NCBI GenBank assembly: GCA_022824365.1
Contig: JAJEAA010000007.1
Span: 1 to 64,000 of the forward strand
Source: Anaerolineae bacterium
GTDB taxonomy: Bacteria > Chloroflexota > Anaerolineae > Aggregatilineales > Phototrophicaceae
Direction: 5' to 3'
Length of the DNA: 64,000 nt
The position numbers and the translations under genes are program-made. The notes beneath the pieces are model-generated. The model was not told the origin of the DNA. It ran no database searches and saw only the letters and a program-made list of their open reading frames with translations. How positions within the stretch are numbered: position 1 is the first letter of the stretch; each line of letters begins with the position of its first letter. Below, piece by piece: positions 37,526 through 46,915 of the stretch.

Positions 37526-39874
37526 TCAAGAAATCTCGCTTCCCGCTTCGGCAGCTCGCCTTAGCTCACCATCAGATCGTAATCGCCGACCCCGCTCGCG
37601 GACTACGCCCGGCGCCAGATTGATATTTGTCAACTCCGCCACATCCCGTTGGCTCTCAGCTTCGTCCCCCGCAAGCTCCCGACCATTATTGCCCCAGAGC
37701 GTCAAACCCGGCGCCAAATCCCCGCTGACGCCGGACATGCGGATGGAAATGCCATTGGCTGATGAAAGCAGGCAGAGTTGGATCGTGTCGTAGTCCGCGC
37801 CTTCCGGCAGGCTGCCATGGTGTATGCCCCCAAAACTCACTGTCGGCTTCTCGATATCCGGCGCCGGGAAACTCGTCTTCGCCCGCTCGCCGCTGAATGC
37901 CTCCAGCTTGTAATCGCCCCCGCCGCTCTCGGACCGGACGCTGAGCGTGTACAAGCCCGGCGCCAAGTCGACATTTGTCAACTCCGCCGTGTTCGAGCCG
38001 CCTCTGGATACGTCTTCCCCCAGCTTCTCGCCATCGCGCAAAAGCGTCAAGCCGGGCATCATGCAGGCGCTCATGCGAATGGTCGCCGTTGCGTCTGAAT
38101 GCAGACGCAGTTGGATTTTGTGGACTGCATCGCTATCCGTCAGGAATCCTTCCAACGATCCGCCGATCTCGATCAACGGCAAATCCGGGTCCGGCGCAGG
38201 CTCGTCCGGCGGCACAACCTGCGCTTCCGCTTCCGGCAGCCCGCCATCGAAGACTTCCAACTCATATCGCCCGCCGCCCCGCGCCGCCCAGGCTTTGAAC
38301 TCGTACAAGCCCGCGTCCAGCTCAATGTTTTCCAATTCGGCGATGTTCAAGCCGCCCTCATTCGCGTCCTCAGCCTGCTTGTCGCCGCCGCCCCATAGCG
38401 CAAGCCCGGGAACCATGTCGGCATCGGGAGCGGTCATACGGGCGGACAGGACAATCCTGTTGAGCAGGCGCAACTGGATCCGGTTGTTCTCGCCGCCCTC
38501 GGACAGCGCGCCTGTCAGCGAGCCGCCGACCGCGATCACGGGCAAGTTGGGAGCCAGCGGCGGAACATCGCCGCAGTCGGCGCCGACGCAGTTCTGCGGG
38601 CTGTTGTCCGAGAAGCGAGCGCCGCCGTCCAAGGTGATGCTGAAGCCAGCGTGGTGGATCGCGCCGCCGGAGCCGCCGGCATTATTGTCCCTGAAGGCGC
38701 TGCCGAGGACGATCAAAGAGCCGTCGTTGAAAACCGCCCCGCCATCGCCGTCGGCTGAATTGTCCCTGAATTCGCTGTTGATCACGGACAGAGCGCCTTT
38801 GTTGAATATCGCGCCGCCATGCTCCTCCGTCTTGCCGTTGCGAAGCGTCAGATCATATAGCGTCAGATTGCCGCCAGCCGCCACTTCAAATATCCGATAA
38901 CTATTCTCGCCGCTGATGGCGCGACCGCCGCCGTCAATGGTGATGCCGGACGAGACGCTCGGCGGATTGCTTTCCAGCGCGATGTCCATGCCCAGTTCGA
39001 TGGTGTCAGCGCCGTTGCCGCCCAGGCAGCCGCCGCTGGCTCGGTCTGTATTGGCGGCGGTGATGGCATCGGCCAGCGCGCAGCCCTCTCCGACAACGAT
39101 CGCTTGCCCCGCTTCAACCCGCGCGGGCTTGCTCGCCTGGTCGCTGGTCTGCTCCAGCCAGTACTTGCAATTGCCGCTCTCGGCCGACCAGCCGGTGATA
39201 GTCCCGTGACGGATCTTGAACCAATAGTAGCCGTTGGCGTCTACCGGTCCTTCCAGCACATCGACGACCTGACCCGAAGGCAGCTCCCCCAGTTTTGCGC
39301 CTCTGATCGAAGCCTGGTCGCGGATGTTGAGATGGCTGCTGGCGCTGTTCATCGCGCGGAGACCCGGGCTCAGTTTGGCGTCGAGCCTTTGGCAGGCTGG
39401 CTGTTGCAGTGTGAGAGTTAGGGTGTAGTCAACCCCTGGGTCATTTCCAGCCAGGTAAGCATAATGAATATAAAACCAGATCGTATACTTGCTGGTTTGC
39501 GGCAAGCGTAAAGTACGCGTGTAAGGACCATTGGCGAAATTGTGCACATCCTCAAATAGTTTAATTTCGGAGTTATCCCTATCACTATAGAACTTAATGC
39601 TTCCTAAAGGATATTGAGCGTTATAAGGGCGGCGATTAATTTGAATTGAAATAATCTCACCAGCCGAACCCTGAAAAAAATAGGCCCCTTGCTCGTGTCC
39701 TTTCGCTGTATGACCATAGGAAATACGGAAAGCGGCGTTTACGGTCGCCGGCAGCAGACCAGCCAAGCATATCAATGCCAGCAGCAGGACAAAGAATTGG
39801 ATTCTTCTTGTTAGGTGAAATCGAGGAAAGGAAGATTTACTATTGTTCGATATTATTTTGGGAGTTCCAAACAT
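37526..39874 (-). CDS. Secreted multidomain protein: SH3-like, parallel beta-helix and three pre-peptidase-like repeats; C-terminus frameshifted
   Basis: A 782-residue exported protein. It has a signal/anchor helix (about 25-47), a beta-rich domain, a bacterial SH3-like domain (HLNIRDQASIRGAKLGELPSG), a parallel beta-helix of the Chlamydia-polymorphic/CSLREA style (GGAIFNKGALSVINSEFRDN), and three tandem beta-sandwich repeats beginning GGSLTG, GGSLEG and GGIHHG. In repeat 3 the sequence runs normally to TNINLAPG, then 24 residues follow in the wrong frame. The expected ending (SASGVGDYDLMVS, stop) is present in another frame at 37561-37602. About 17 bases are missing relative to repeat 2. AT-rich 5' part. 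Role unknown, probably cell surface. Confidence 0.7.
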   Translation of the reverse strand: MFGTPKIISNNSKSSFPRFHLTRRIQFFVLLLALICLAGLLPATVNAAFRISYGHTAKGHEQGAYFFQGSAGEIISIQINRRPYNAQYPLGSIKFYSDRDNSEIKLFEDVHNFANGPYTRTLRLPQTSKYTIWFYIHYAYLAGNDPGVDYTLTLTLQQPACQRLDAKLSPGLRAMNSASSHLNIRDQASIRGAKLGELPSGQVVDVLEGPVDANGYYWFKIRHGTITGWSAESGNCKYWLEQTSDQASKPARVEAGQAIVVGEGCALADAITAANTDRASGGCLGGNGADTIELGMDIALESNPPSVSSGITIDGGGRAISGENSYRIFEVAAGGNLTLYDLTLRNGKTEEHGGAIFNKGALSVINSEFRDNSADGDGGAVFNDGSLIVLGSAFRDNNAGGSGGAIHHAGFSITLDGGARFSDNSPQNCVGADCGDVPPLAPNLPVIAVGGSLTGALSEGGENNRIQLRLLNRIVLSARMTAPDADMVPGLALWGGGDKQAEDANEGGLNIAELENIELDAGLYEFKAWAARGGGRYELEVFDGGLPEAEAQVVPPDEPAPDPDLPLIEIGGSLEGFLTDSDAVHKIQLRLHSDATATIRMSACMMPGLTLLRDGEKLGEDVSRGGSNTAELTNVDLAPGLYTLSVRSESGGGDYKLEAFSGERAKTSFPAPDIEKPTVSFGGIHHGSLPEGADYDTIQLCLLSSANGISIRMSGVSGDLAPGLTLWGNNGRELAGDEAESQRDVAELTNINLAPGVVRERGRRLRSDGELRRAAEAGSEIS

Positions 39875-40003
39875 GAGAATGCGCTCCAGCCGCGCTTGTC
39901 GATAATATACGAAACAAGCAACTCGCGAGATTATAGCGTGAACTTCCCGGCGCGCAAGAATTTCGGGTGGATTTTGCCGGGAGAGTTTCGCTGCGAGTAT
40001 CAA

Positions 40004-40792
40004 TCAGTCTTTTCGGTCCACCCCGGAGAGTTTGCGACCGAAGTAGACCAGCACGATGCTCAGACTGTAGAGCGCGAGCAGCGGCGCCATGACGAGGAAC
40101 ATGTTGACCGGATCAATGGTCGGCGTGATCAGGGCGGCGGCGATTGAAGCGCCGACGATAGCGATGCGCCACTGTCGGATCAAGGTGCGGGCGCTGACCA
40201 AGCCGAGCAAGGAAATGAGGAAGAAGATAAGCGGCGTCTGAAAGGCGACGCCCATCCAGAAGAGCAGCGATGTGACAAAGCTGATGTAGCCATCAGCCGT
40301 CCATTCCGGCTCGAAGATCTGCGCCTGAAACTCGTTGAGGAAGCCGAGGGCGGGCGGCATCAGGATGCGCCAGGCGAACAATACGCCGACAATGAAGAGC
40401 ACAGTCGTCGCCGGTATGGAGAGCAGAATGTAGCGCCGTTCTTTGCGCGTCAAGCCGGGTATAATGAACATGAGCAACTGATAGGTCACCATCGGTATGG
40501 ACAAGATGCCGCCGACCATCAGCGCCACTTTGAAGTAGATGAGGATATTGCCGGTCGGGTCGAGGATGACGAGCTCGCAATTATTGACGCTGGGGATGCG
40601 GCAGTATGGTTCTTGCAGCAGCATGAGCACGCGGTCGGTGAAGAAAATGCCGATGACCGTGCCGACAACCAGGGAAAGCACAGCGCGAGTGAGGCGTTGG
40701 CGGAGTTCGTCGAGATGCTCAAAGAACCCCATACGGAGTTCATGACCGTCTTCGAGCGCCTCCGGTACCGTCAAATCTGCCGTGTCCGTCAT
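40004..40792 (-). CDS. tatC: Sec-independent protein translocase TatC
   Basis: A 262-residue TatC with six transmembrane helices. The N-terminal cytoplasmic MGFFEHLDELRQRL block contacts twin-arginine signal peptides, and the conserved periplasmic segment FEVFLNE-equivalent reads LGFLNEFQAQIFEPEW. It forms the receptor complex with TatB for export of folded proteins. It lies 2 bp after the TatA/B-like gene and is the last gene of nusB-tatB-tatC on the minus strand. Only one TatA/B-like gene is in this window; a second TatA may be elsewhere. Confidence 0.95.
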   Translation of the reverse strand: MTDTADLTVPEALEDGHELRMGFFEHLDELRQRLTRAVLSLVVGTVIGIFFTDRVLMLLQEPYCRIPSVNNCELVILDPTGNILIYFKVALMVGGILSIPMVTYQLLMFIIPGLTRKERRYILLSIPATTVLFIVGVLFAWRILMPPALGFLNEFQAQIFEPEWTADGYISFVTSLLFWMGVAFQTPLIFFLISLLGLVSARTLIRQWRIAIVGASIAAALITPTIDPVNMFLVMAPLLALYSLSIVLVYFGRKLSGVDRKD

Positions 40793-40794
40793 GG

Positions 40795-41337
40795 TTAAGT
40801 CTTGTTGTTGTCGCCAGCCCGCGTCCAGGCGCCCAGGTCAGCCGCATTGCCGTTGGCGCCGGCGGTTGAATCGAGCCCGCTCCAAGCGCCCATCGGTACC
40901 GGTTCGGGGAGTTTTCGAGCCGGTTTGGGCGTCGCCGGTTCCGGCAAGAGGGGCTTGGTTGCGGGCTTTGCATCGCTGGTCGAGGCGGTATTCCGCTTGT
41001 TGTTCAGCGTATCGCTGACTTCTTTAACGGCGTCGAGGTCTTTCTTCACTTCATCCAGCGAGTCCTGCACCGGCTTCGTCATCGGCTTTACGGCATCGGT
41101 GACGGCGCTGTTGAGGCTCTTGCGGGTAGGAGGCTCTTTGGGCAACTTGATATCGACGCCAGCCTCGTCGAATTCCTTCTGGACCAAATCGACAGTCTCG
41201 GACCAGATCTTGCGGAACTTGGCCACGTGCTGGCCCAGAACATAGGACCAGTGAATCATGCGCTTGGGACCAGCGAAGACGAGCATGATAAGCAGTATCG
41301 CCACCAATTCCCATGCGCCGACGCCGAGGAAATTCAT
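40795..41337 (-). CDS. tatB: TatA/TatB-like twin-arginine translocase subunit
   Basis: A 180-residue protein with a single N-terminal helix (about 5-22, GVGAWELVAILLIMLVFAGPKRM) and the GPK hinge leading to an amphipathic helix, as in TatA/TatB. The long charged tail with Pro-rich end is more TatB-like. It pairs with TatC encoded 2 bp downstream. The start overlaps the end of nusB by 4 bp (ATGA). The amphipathic helix is unusually aromatic (MIHWSYVLGQHVAKFRKIW). Choosing between TatA and TatB needs a phylogeny. Confidence 0.87.
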   Translation of the reverse strand: MNFLGVGAWELVAILLIMLVFAGPKRMIHWSYVLGQHVAKFRKIWSETVDLVQKEFDEAGVDIKLPKEPPTRKSLNSAVTDAVKPMTKPVQDSLDEVKKDLDAVKEVSDTLNNKRNTASTSDAKPATKPLLPEPATPKPARKLPEPVPMGAWSGLDSTAGANGNAADLGAWTRAGDNNKT

Positions 41338-41882
41338 GCCGTATCATCCACTTCCGCCGCAGGCTGCAATTGTGGCTCCAACTCTGTGGTGATCGCGCCG
41401 AGGACGCCATGCACGAAGCCATGCGCGTGCTCAGCGCCAAATACCTGCGCCAGGTGCACCGCCTCATTAATGATTACGGGTATAGGAGTTTTGCGTTTCT
41501 GCAGCAGGTATTCATAGATGGCGATGCGCAAGATATTCCGGTCAATGACAGCGACCTGATCAACAGGCCATTCCGGCGCGTATTCCTGCAATATGCCATC
41601 GATGGTCGTGCGATTCGCAATCACCCCGTTGACGAAACGGCGGATATGTTGCCGTACCGCGTAGGCTTCCGGACGTTCCATGAAATGAGCTTCGAGCGTA
41701 TCAGCGAGTTCATGATCGGTCGTATCCAATTCGTAGAGAATTTGCAGGCTGGCGCGTCGCGCGACGGAGCGATCGGCCGCGCTCGGTCCTGGATCGACAA
41801 CCTCAGATGTGATGGTATCGACAGCCGGATCGAAGTCACTCAATTCGAAAGGATAGCTATCAATCGTCGAGGATTCGTTCAT
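41334..41882 (-). CDS. nusB: Transcription antitermination factor NusB
   Basis: A 182-residue NusB. After an acidic 40-residue N-terminal extension come the family blocks RSVARRASLQILYELD, IDGILQEYAPEWPVDQVAVIDRNILRIAIYE and PVIINEAVHLAQVFGAEHAHGFVHGVLG. It binds boxA RNA with NusE (S10) in rRNA antitermination. The ATG at 41882 is chosen; a TTG at 41900 is also in frame. The C-terminal tail is extended by about 15 residues. It begins the nusB-tatB-tatC unit, joined by a 4-bp overlap, and is divergent from an ABC exporter. Confidence 0.93.
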   Translation of the reverse strand: MNESSTIDSYPFELSDFDPAVDTITSEVVDPGPSAADRSVARRASLQILYELDTTDHELADTLEAHFMERPEAYAVRQHIRRFVNGVIANRTTIDGILQEYAPEWPVDQVAVIDRNILRIAIYEYLLQKRKTPIPVIINEAVHLAQVFGAEHAHGFVHGVLGAITTELEPQLQPAAEVDDTA

Positions 41883-42053
41883 GCCTCGCGTCCCGATCAA
41901 CGGATTAGCGTGGCGCTAGTGTAGCGTAGACTATGTGAATTATCCACGTTGAAAGCCAGGCAATCAATGCCGGACACTTGGGGAAGGCTGCCGGCATTCG
42001 AGTTGTTGATAGCAGGAGCGACGCTTCGCCTTCTCGACCGCGCCGCCTGGGAC

Positions 42054-42059
42054 TATAAT
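42054..42059 (+). promoter_or_regulatory. -10 element of ABC exporter operon
   Basis: A perfect TATAAT, about 63 bp before the ATG at 42123. The -35 region is poor. The position argues against the longer open frame starting at 41949. Confidence 0.4.
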
Positions 42060-42122
42060 ACTCCGACTCGTCCGCCTGTAATCAGCGACATACAGTCCGA
42101 ATCTAAGGAAACAGGAGCAGCC

Positions 42123-43028
42123 ATGCTGGCGAAACGGCCTTTGGACCCGCAGCAGGCGCTGGTTGTCGACGTCATCACCAAATATTTTCACCTGCCCAAG
42201 CCGCCGCTTTGGAAGCGATTGCTTGGCGCAAAAGAGACGCTGCCGGCGCCGGGCATGCTGCCAACGGTCAAGAACGGCGCCAAAGAACCGGTAGCCGCGG
42301 TGGATCACGTCAGCTTCACGGTTGCTCGCGGAGAAATCTTCGGCGTCCTGGGACCAAATGGCTCGGGCAAGTCGACCCTGATCAGATTGATATCCACACT
42401 ACTGAAAGCGGATAAAGGCAGCGCCAAGGTATTCGGGATTGATATTGCCGAAGATGAAATGGGCGTGAAGCAACTTATCAGTCGCGTCTCGGTGGACGCC
42501 GCCTTCTTCAAGAAGCTGAGCCCGATGGAGAATCTGCTCTATGGCGCGCGGCTCTATGGCGTGACGGGACCGCAAGCGACAGTCAGAGCCTACGAAATCA
42601 TGGGGCGGCTGGGCTTGAAGCGTTCGACTTACGCCGAACCGATGGAGGAGATGAGCCGCGGCATGCAGCAGAAAGTCGCCATCGCGCGCGCCTTCCTGAC
42701 TTCGCCGATTCTGCTGCTGCTTGATGAACCGACCACCGGGCTTGATCCGCGCTCGAAGCGAGATGTCCGCGCATTCATCGAGGAGTTGCGCGATTCGCAC
42801 GATGCCACGATTCTGATCACAACGCACGATATGGAAGAAGCCGACGTGATTTGCGACCGAGTGGCGGTGATCCACAATGGCAAGCTGGTCGCCACCGGCA
42901 CGCCGGAAGAACTCAAGCGAAGCATTTCGAATAGTGGCAAGCTGCCAACGCTCGAGGATGTGTTCATTCACCTAACTGGCGAGCAATTGATTGATGTCGA
43001 CGGCGCCAAGGTCCCTCTATCTGGCTAA
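42123..43028 (+). CDS. ABC transporter ATP-binding protein (ABC-2 export type)
   Basis: A 301-residue ATPase. It has Walker A GPNGSGKST near residue 80, signature MSRGMQQKVAIARAF (SRGMQ variant of the usual SGGQ), Walker B LLLLDEPTTGLD and H-loop ITTHDMEEAD, with a C-terminal DrrA-like tail. It is preceded by a 40-residue N-terminal segment (FHLPKPPLWKRLLGAKE) often seen in polysaccharide or DrrA-type exporters. It energises the permease encoded 12 bp downstream to export a drug, lipid or glycan. I chose the ATG at 42123 with AGGAG upstream. Confidence 0.92.
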   Translation: MLAKRPLDPQQALVVDVITKYFHLPKPPLWKRLLGAKETLPAPGMLPTVKNGAKEPVAAVDHVSFTVARGEIFGVLGPNGSGKSTLIRLISTLLKADKGSAKVFGIDIAEDEMGVKQLISRVSVDAAFFKKLSPMENLLYGARLYGVTGPQATVRAYEIMGRLGLKRSTYAEPMEEMSRGMQQKVAIARAFLTSPILLLLDEPTTGLDPRSKRDVRAFIEELRDSHDATILITTHDMEEADVICDRVAVIHNGKLVATGTPEELKRSISNSGKLPTLEDVFIHLTGEQLIDVDGAKVPLSG

Positions 43029-43040
43029 TCGGGAGACAGC

Positions 43041-43895
43041 ATGTCAAACAACAGGATTCGCGGACTAAGTTCGGTCCGTTTACATGCCTTGCAGACATAT
43101 GCTTTCCTGGCGCGGAATTGGCATTTGACCCGGCGCTATTGGGGTTGGGAGGTGGTCTGGTTCTTCTACTCGCTGACCAGCGGTCTATCAGTTGTATTCA
43201 TTGCCCAGGGGGCGGAAGCGTTGACGGGCCAGGCAGTCGGTTTCGATGTGCAATACCTGACAATGTATCTCATTATTGGGACGCTCGTGTGGCGTTATTT
43301 GTCCGCCATATTTATTCTGACCAGCGAAGTGATCGCCTGGGAACGCTGGGAAGGCACCATTGAATACACACTGATGGCGCCGGTGCGCCGCTGGGTGCAT
43401 CTGGTCGGCCAGACTGCGTATTCATTAACTTACGGCTTGATTTCAACCTTGCTCATCGGCGTCGCCATGGCGCTTTTCTTTGAGCTGGATTTATCCAGCG
43501 CCAACCTGATCGGCGCTGGCGCGGTGATCTTGGCTGGCAGCCTATCGTTGGTTGGCATTGGCATACTGGCGAGCATTCTGCCCCTGCTGTATCCGGAGCG
43601 CGGCGCGCAAATGACCAACGTTGTTGAAGCGTCCTTTCTTTTGATCTCCGGCGTCTATTATCCGATCAGCGTATTGCCGGACTGGATGGAAACCATCGCC
43701 CAAATATCGCCAGTAACTTACGTGCTGGATGGCGCGCGCGCCGCCATCCTCGATGGAGCGCCGCTGGCGGACATGCATCAGTACATAGTACCGTTGCTGG
43801 CGCTGGGGATTGTGACGTTGCCGCTAGGGTTGCGCGCATTCATAGCAGCGGAAAACTATGCCAAACGCGCCGGCAAGCTCAAGCGAGTCGGCTAA
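43041..43895 (+). CDS. ABC-2 type permease
   Basis: A 284-residue membrane protein with six hydrophobic segments and the ABC-2 fold. The N-terminal cytoplasmic helix is followed by LTRRYWGWEVVWFFYSLTSG, and the family segment FLLISGVYYPISVLPDWMETIAQISPVTYVLDGAR lies near residues 195-230. It is the partner of the upstream ATPase (12 bp gap, GGGAGA ribosome site). Such two-gene exporters move drugs, lipids or surface polymers out of the cell. The substrate is unknown. Confidence 0.9.
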   Translation: MSNNRIRGLSSVRLHALQTYAFLARNWHLTRRYWGWEVVWFFYSLTSGLSVVFIAQGAEALTGQAVGFDVQYLTMYLIIGTLVWRYLSAIFILTSEVIAWERWEGTIEYTLMAPVRRWVHLVGQTAYSLTYGLISTLLIGVAMALFFELDLSSANLIGAGAVILAGSLSLVGIGILASILPLLYPERGAQMTNVVEASFLLISGVYYPISVLPDWMETIAQISPVTYVLDGARAAILDGAPLADMHQYIVPLLALGIVTLPLGLRAFIAAENYAKRAGKLKRVG

Positions 43896-43911
43896 GTCGG
43901 CCGGCTCCTTA

Positions 43912-44913
43912 TCAGTTGCCATCGGAGGCGCGCGCCTCAATTTGCCCGGCTATGCCATTTTCAGGGAGCCGCACCTGAATCTGACCATCGTGAATGGCGA
44001 TGCTCACTGAAGGGTGGTTGGCGGAAGCTTGGCTATGCCGGTTAATAATCCACTCGTTCAGATGCGAGCAGAATTCGGCGCTGAAAAGAAAGATCGCGGC
44101 GATCAAAAAAGCCCAAAACAGGAAGACGATCACAGTAGCGATGCCGCCATAGACGAACTGGAAGCCGGCGACGCTGCTCATATAAAGGCCGAAGCCGCTT
44201 TTCGCCAGTTCCCAGCCGACCGCGCCTAGCAAGGCCGCCGGCAGCACCGCGTCCCAATGCACGTAGCGCGCCGGCACAAAGCGAAACAGAAGACCAAAAA
44301 TCACGACATCCAAGCCGAAAGGCAAGAAACGGATACCGATACTGAGCCAAAGGCTCGGCTGATCAAGCAAGAATACAGACAGCAGCCGCAGCACGCCCGA
44401 TGTGAGGAAAGAGGCGATTATCAAAGCCACCAGCGCCAAGCTGATGCCGACCGCCTGCAAGCGCAGCTTCCAGATATTGCGGCCGTTGGGGACGCGGAAG
44501 ATCTCGTCAAGCGACGCGGTCAAGTTCGAAAAGAGGCTCAAGGAAGACCAGACGATGGTCATGATGGCCACGATGCCGAAAGAGTTGGATTGTTCGAGAG
44601 ATTCGTCGAAGATGTCGCGGACGAATTCCACGATGACTTCATCTTCAGGCAAGAAGACGCGCAGACCGTTGGCGATTTGTTCCTGGGCGGCGGCCGGTTC
44701 GAGCAAGCCGCCGATGAATACAGCCAGCAGCAGCATCAAGGGAAAAAGTGAGAACAGCGCAAAAAAGGCAAGCGCCGCCGATTGCCTCGAACTGTAGCGA
44801 CCGAAACTGCGAAATGTACTGAGCAAGATTTGCGGCAGGGCGCGCGTGGTATCACTGCGGGCGGACCACCAGCGGCGCGCGATGCGCCATAATTTCCCGG
44901 CCATCGGGCTCAT
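43912..44913 (-). CDS. YihY/BrkB family inner membrane protein
   Basis: A 333-residue protein with six hydrophobic segments and the YihY/virulence factor BrkB pattern: SAALAFFALFSLFPLMLLLAVF near residue 45, then SLFSNLTASLDEIFRVP and the loop VPARYVHWDAVLPAALLGAVGWELAKSGFGLYM. The C-terminal 50 residues are cytoplasmic and polar. The family was once called RNase BN in error; its role is unclear, possibly transport. GAGGG lies 8 bases before the ATG. It is convergent with the ABC exporter pair. Confidence 0.9.
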   Translation of the reverse strand: MSPMAGKLWRIARRWWSARSDTTRALPQILLSTFRSFGRYSSRQSAALAFFALFSLFPLMLLLAVFIGGLLEPAAAQEQIANGLRVFLPEDEVIVEFVRDIFDESLEQSNSFGIVAIMTIVWSSLSLFSNLTASLDEIFRVPNGRNIWKLRLQAVGISLALVALIIASFLTSGVLRLLSVFLLDQPSLWLSIGIRFLPFGLDVVIFGLLFRFVPARYVHWDAVLPAALLGAVGWELAKSGFGLYMSSVAGFQFVYGGIATVIVFLFWAFLIAAIFLFSAEFCSHLNEWIINRHSQASANHPSVSIAIHDGQIQVRLPENGIAGQIEARASDGN

Positions 44914-44999
44914 CGACGGCGACCCTCAAGATCGGAAGGAACCATGTTCTCATTATACATGGATAGCGGGCTAGGGTTTCGCCGCCGACGCCTAAGCGT

Positions 45000-46181
45000 T
45001 TAGCTCAGCCAGGTCCGGCGCAGAAGATCAGCGTAATTGCCGCCGGGCGTGATCTGCCCGAGGACAGTCGATTCTCGCGCGCCGGTAAAAGCGGGGATGG
45101 TTGCGGGCCGGCCATGCCAGGTCTCGTGAGCCAGCACGGCAAAGACAAGCGCTTCCTTGAAATCGCTGTCCATGCCAATATCCTCGTGCGTCAAAAATCG
45201 CGCGGGCGCAAGCAACTCGCGCAGCATGCCGACGATAACAGGATTGTGACGCCCGCCTCCGCCGAGGATAACCTCGTGGATGGGCGCGGGCGCAAAGCGC
45301 TTATAGGCATCGGCGATGTTGGTGGCGGTCAGCGCGGTTAAGGTGGCGATGATCTCATGGTCCTCCAATCCCCGTTTCCGCGCCTCAACCAGCAACTGCA
45401 GCGCCGCCGCTGTGCCGAAGGTCTCGCGCCCGGTCGTCTTGGGATAGGCGCGCGAATAATAAGGATGGCTCAGGAGTTCATCGAGCCATTCCTCATTGAC
45501 TCGGCCTTGCCGCGCCAGTTGACCATCGCGGTCGTAGGTCCAAGCGCCCTCGGTCAATTCCCCCGCGGCAATGTCAAGCAGCGCATTGCCGGGACCGGTG
45601 TCAAAGGCGATGGGTTCGGATGAATCATCGGCGAGCGGCGGGAGGAAGGTGACGTTGCCCATGCCGCCGATATTCTGCACGGCGCGCCAATGCCGCGGAT
45701 GACGCAGCAGCAGCCAATCGACATAACTCGTCAGAGGCGCGCCTTGCCCGCCGGCGGCGATATCGCGGGCGCGGAAATTGCTGATGGTCGTGACGCCAGC
45801 GCGTTCAGCGAGTACCGACGCTTCGACGACTTGAAGCGAGGCGCTGACATTGCCGTCGGCCATGACGTTGTGCCAAAGCGTATGTCCGTGCGAGCCGATC
45901 AAGTCCACTTGCTTTGCCGACATGCCCGCCTGCTGGATCGCGCCCAGAGCGGACTCCGCGAAGACCTCGGCGAGATCGACGTTTAACGCGGCGATTTCGT
46001 CCACACTGCTATCGAACGGGTCGCAGCATTTCAGGATGCGTTGACGCACGGCTGGATCGTAGGGGAAAGTGACGCCATGAAGCAAGGTTGCGCTTAAGTT
46101 CCCCGGCGCGCCCTTGATTTCGCAGAGCGCGACATCAACGCCATCAGCGGAAGTGCCGGACATTAGGCCGATGATTATCAT
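45000..46181 (-). CDS. anmK: Anhydro-N-acetylmuramic acid kinase
   Basis: A 393-residue ASKHA-fold kinase. It starts MIIIGLMSGTSADGVDVALCEI (phosphate-1 loop), with DLIGSHGHTLWH, QNIGGMGNVTFLP, FDTGPGNALLDI and VILGGGGRHNP. It phosphorylates and hydrolyses 1,6-anhydro-MurNAc in peptidoglycan recycling, yielding MurNAc-6-P. Length is normal. Other recycling genes (murQ, nagZ) are not in this window. It is a single gene, with an SRPBCC gene 90 bp upstream in the same direction. Confidence 0.95.
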   Translation of the reverse strand: MIIIGLMSGTSADGVDVALCEIKGAPGNLSATLLHGVTFPYDPAVRQRILKCCDPFDSSVDEIAALNVDLAEVFAESALGAIQQAGMSAKQVDLIGSHGHTLWHNVMADGNVSASLQVVEASVLAERAGVTTISNFRARDIAAGGQGAPLTSYVDWLLLRHPRHWRAVQNIGGMGNVTFLPPLADDSSEPIAFDTGPGNALLDIAAGELTEGAWTYDRDGQLARQGRVNEEWLDELLSHPYYSRAYPKTTGRETFGTAAALQLLVEARKRGLEDHEIIATLTALTATNIADAYKRFAPAPIHEVILGGGGRHNPVIVGMLRELLAPARFLTHEDIGMDSDFKEALVFAVLAHETWHGRPATIPAFTGARESTVLGQITPGGNYADLLRRTWLS

Positions 46182-46270
46182 TCAGCGTACCTTGGTCTCT
46201 TCGACAAACCGTCGCCGTTATGAAGCCACGGAGTTTTCGCGTTTCCTTTGAGGCATCCGGCTTTTCAGAA

Positions 46271-46684
46271 CTAAACGGACTCGGCGTATTTCTTGAAATT
46301 GTCGAGAATCGCTTGCCAGCCAGCCCGCTGCATGTCAGCCGGGTTTGTCGCTTCCGCATCGAATCTTGTGGTGACCTTCGTTGAATCAGCGACATCCTCG
46401 AATGTAGTTTGAGCCTGCCGGCCGTCGGTCATCGTGTAGGCGATCCGGGATCCGTCAATGACCTCGTCGTAGATGGCTTCAAAGTCAAAGCCAAAACTCC
46501 CGTCCTTGGCTTCCATTCTACTGCAAAGTCGGCCGCCAACTCGGAGGTCATTCTCGGCGCGCGGGCAACTCCAGTCGTCAGAGGCGAAGTTCCAATTTGT
46601 GATGTGGTCAGGCTGGTTGAAGAACTGCCAGACCGCCCGCCGCTCTCGGTCTACAAGGACTTCGACTATGATCTTTTCGCCCAT
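46271..46684 (-). CDS. SRPBCC / AHSA1-type START-like protein
   Basis: A 137-residue single-domain protein of the activator of Hsp90 ATPase homologue 1-like (AHSA1/CalC) family. The N-terminal VLVDRERRAVWQFFNQPDHITNWNFASDDWSCP block and the C-terminal W-containing helix (MQRAGWQAILDNFKKYAES) are typical. This fold binds hydrophobic ligands in a deep pocket; bacterial members have diverse roles and none can be assigned here. AAGGTG precedes the ATG. The nearest downstream gene is anmK. Confidence 0.85.
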   Translation of the reverse strand: MGEKIIVEVLVDRERRAVWQFFNQPDHITNWNFASDDWSCPRAENDLRVGGRLCSRMEAKDGSFGFDFEAIYDEVIDGSRIAYTMTDGRQAQTTFEDVADSTKVTTRFDAEATNPADMQRAGWQAILDNFKKYAESV

Positions 46685-46793
46685 CCAGCACCTTCTGTTT
46701 CTATCCGGCTAACATTTGGCGACCAGGTCGACGCCAAAGACACTAAAGGTGGCGGGATATGACGTCCTTGCGGACAACCAACGGATATAAGGC

Positions 46794-46880
46794 GGAGAGG
46801 ACAGGATTCGAACCTGCGGTACCCTTAACAGGTACAACCGCTTAGCAGGCGGCCCCAATCAACCACTCTGGCACCTCTCC
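46794..46880 (-). tRNA. tRNA-Ser (GCU anticodon)
   Basis: An 87-nt class II tRNA on the minus strand. It has acceptor stem GGAGAGG/CCTCTCC, anticodon loop CTGCTAA giving GCU, a long variable arm (about TTGTACCTG...) and T-loop GGTTCGAATCC. CCA is not encoded. It lies 35 bp from a second tRNA-Ser gene with the same acceptor and T-arm sequence. Confidence 0.96.
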
Positions 46881-46915
46881 CATAAACGTTATTCCATTGT
46901 AAACAGGTTTAAGGC

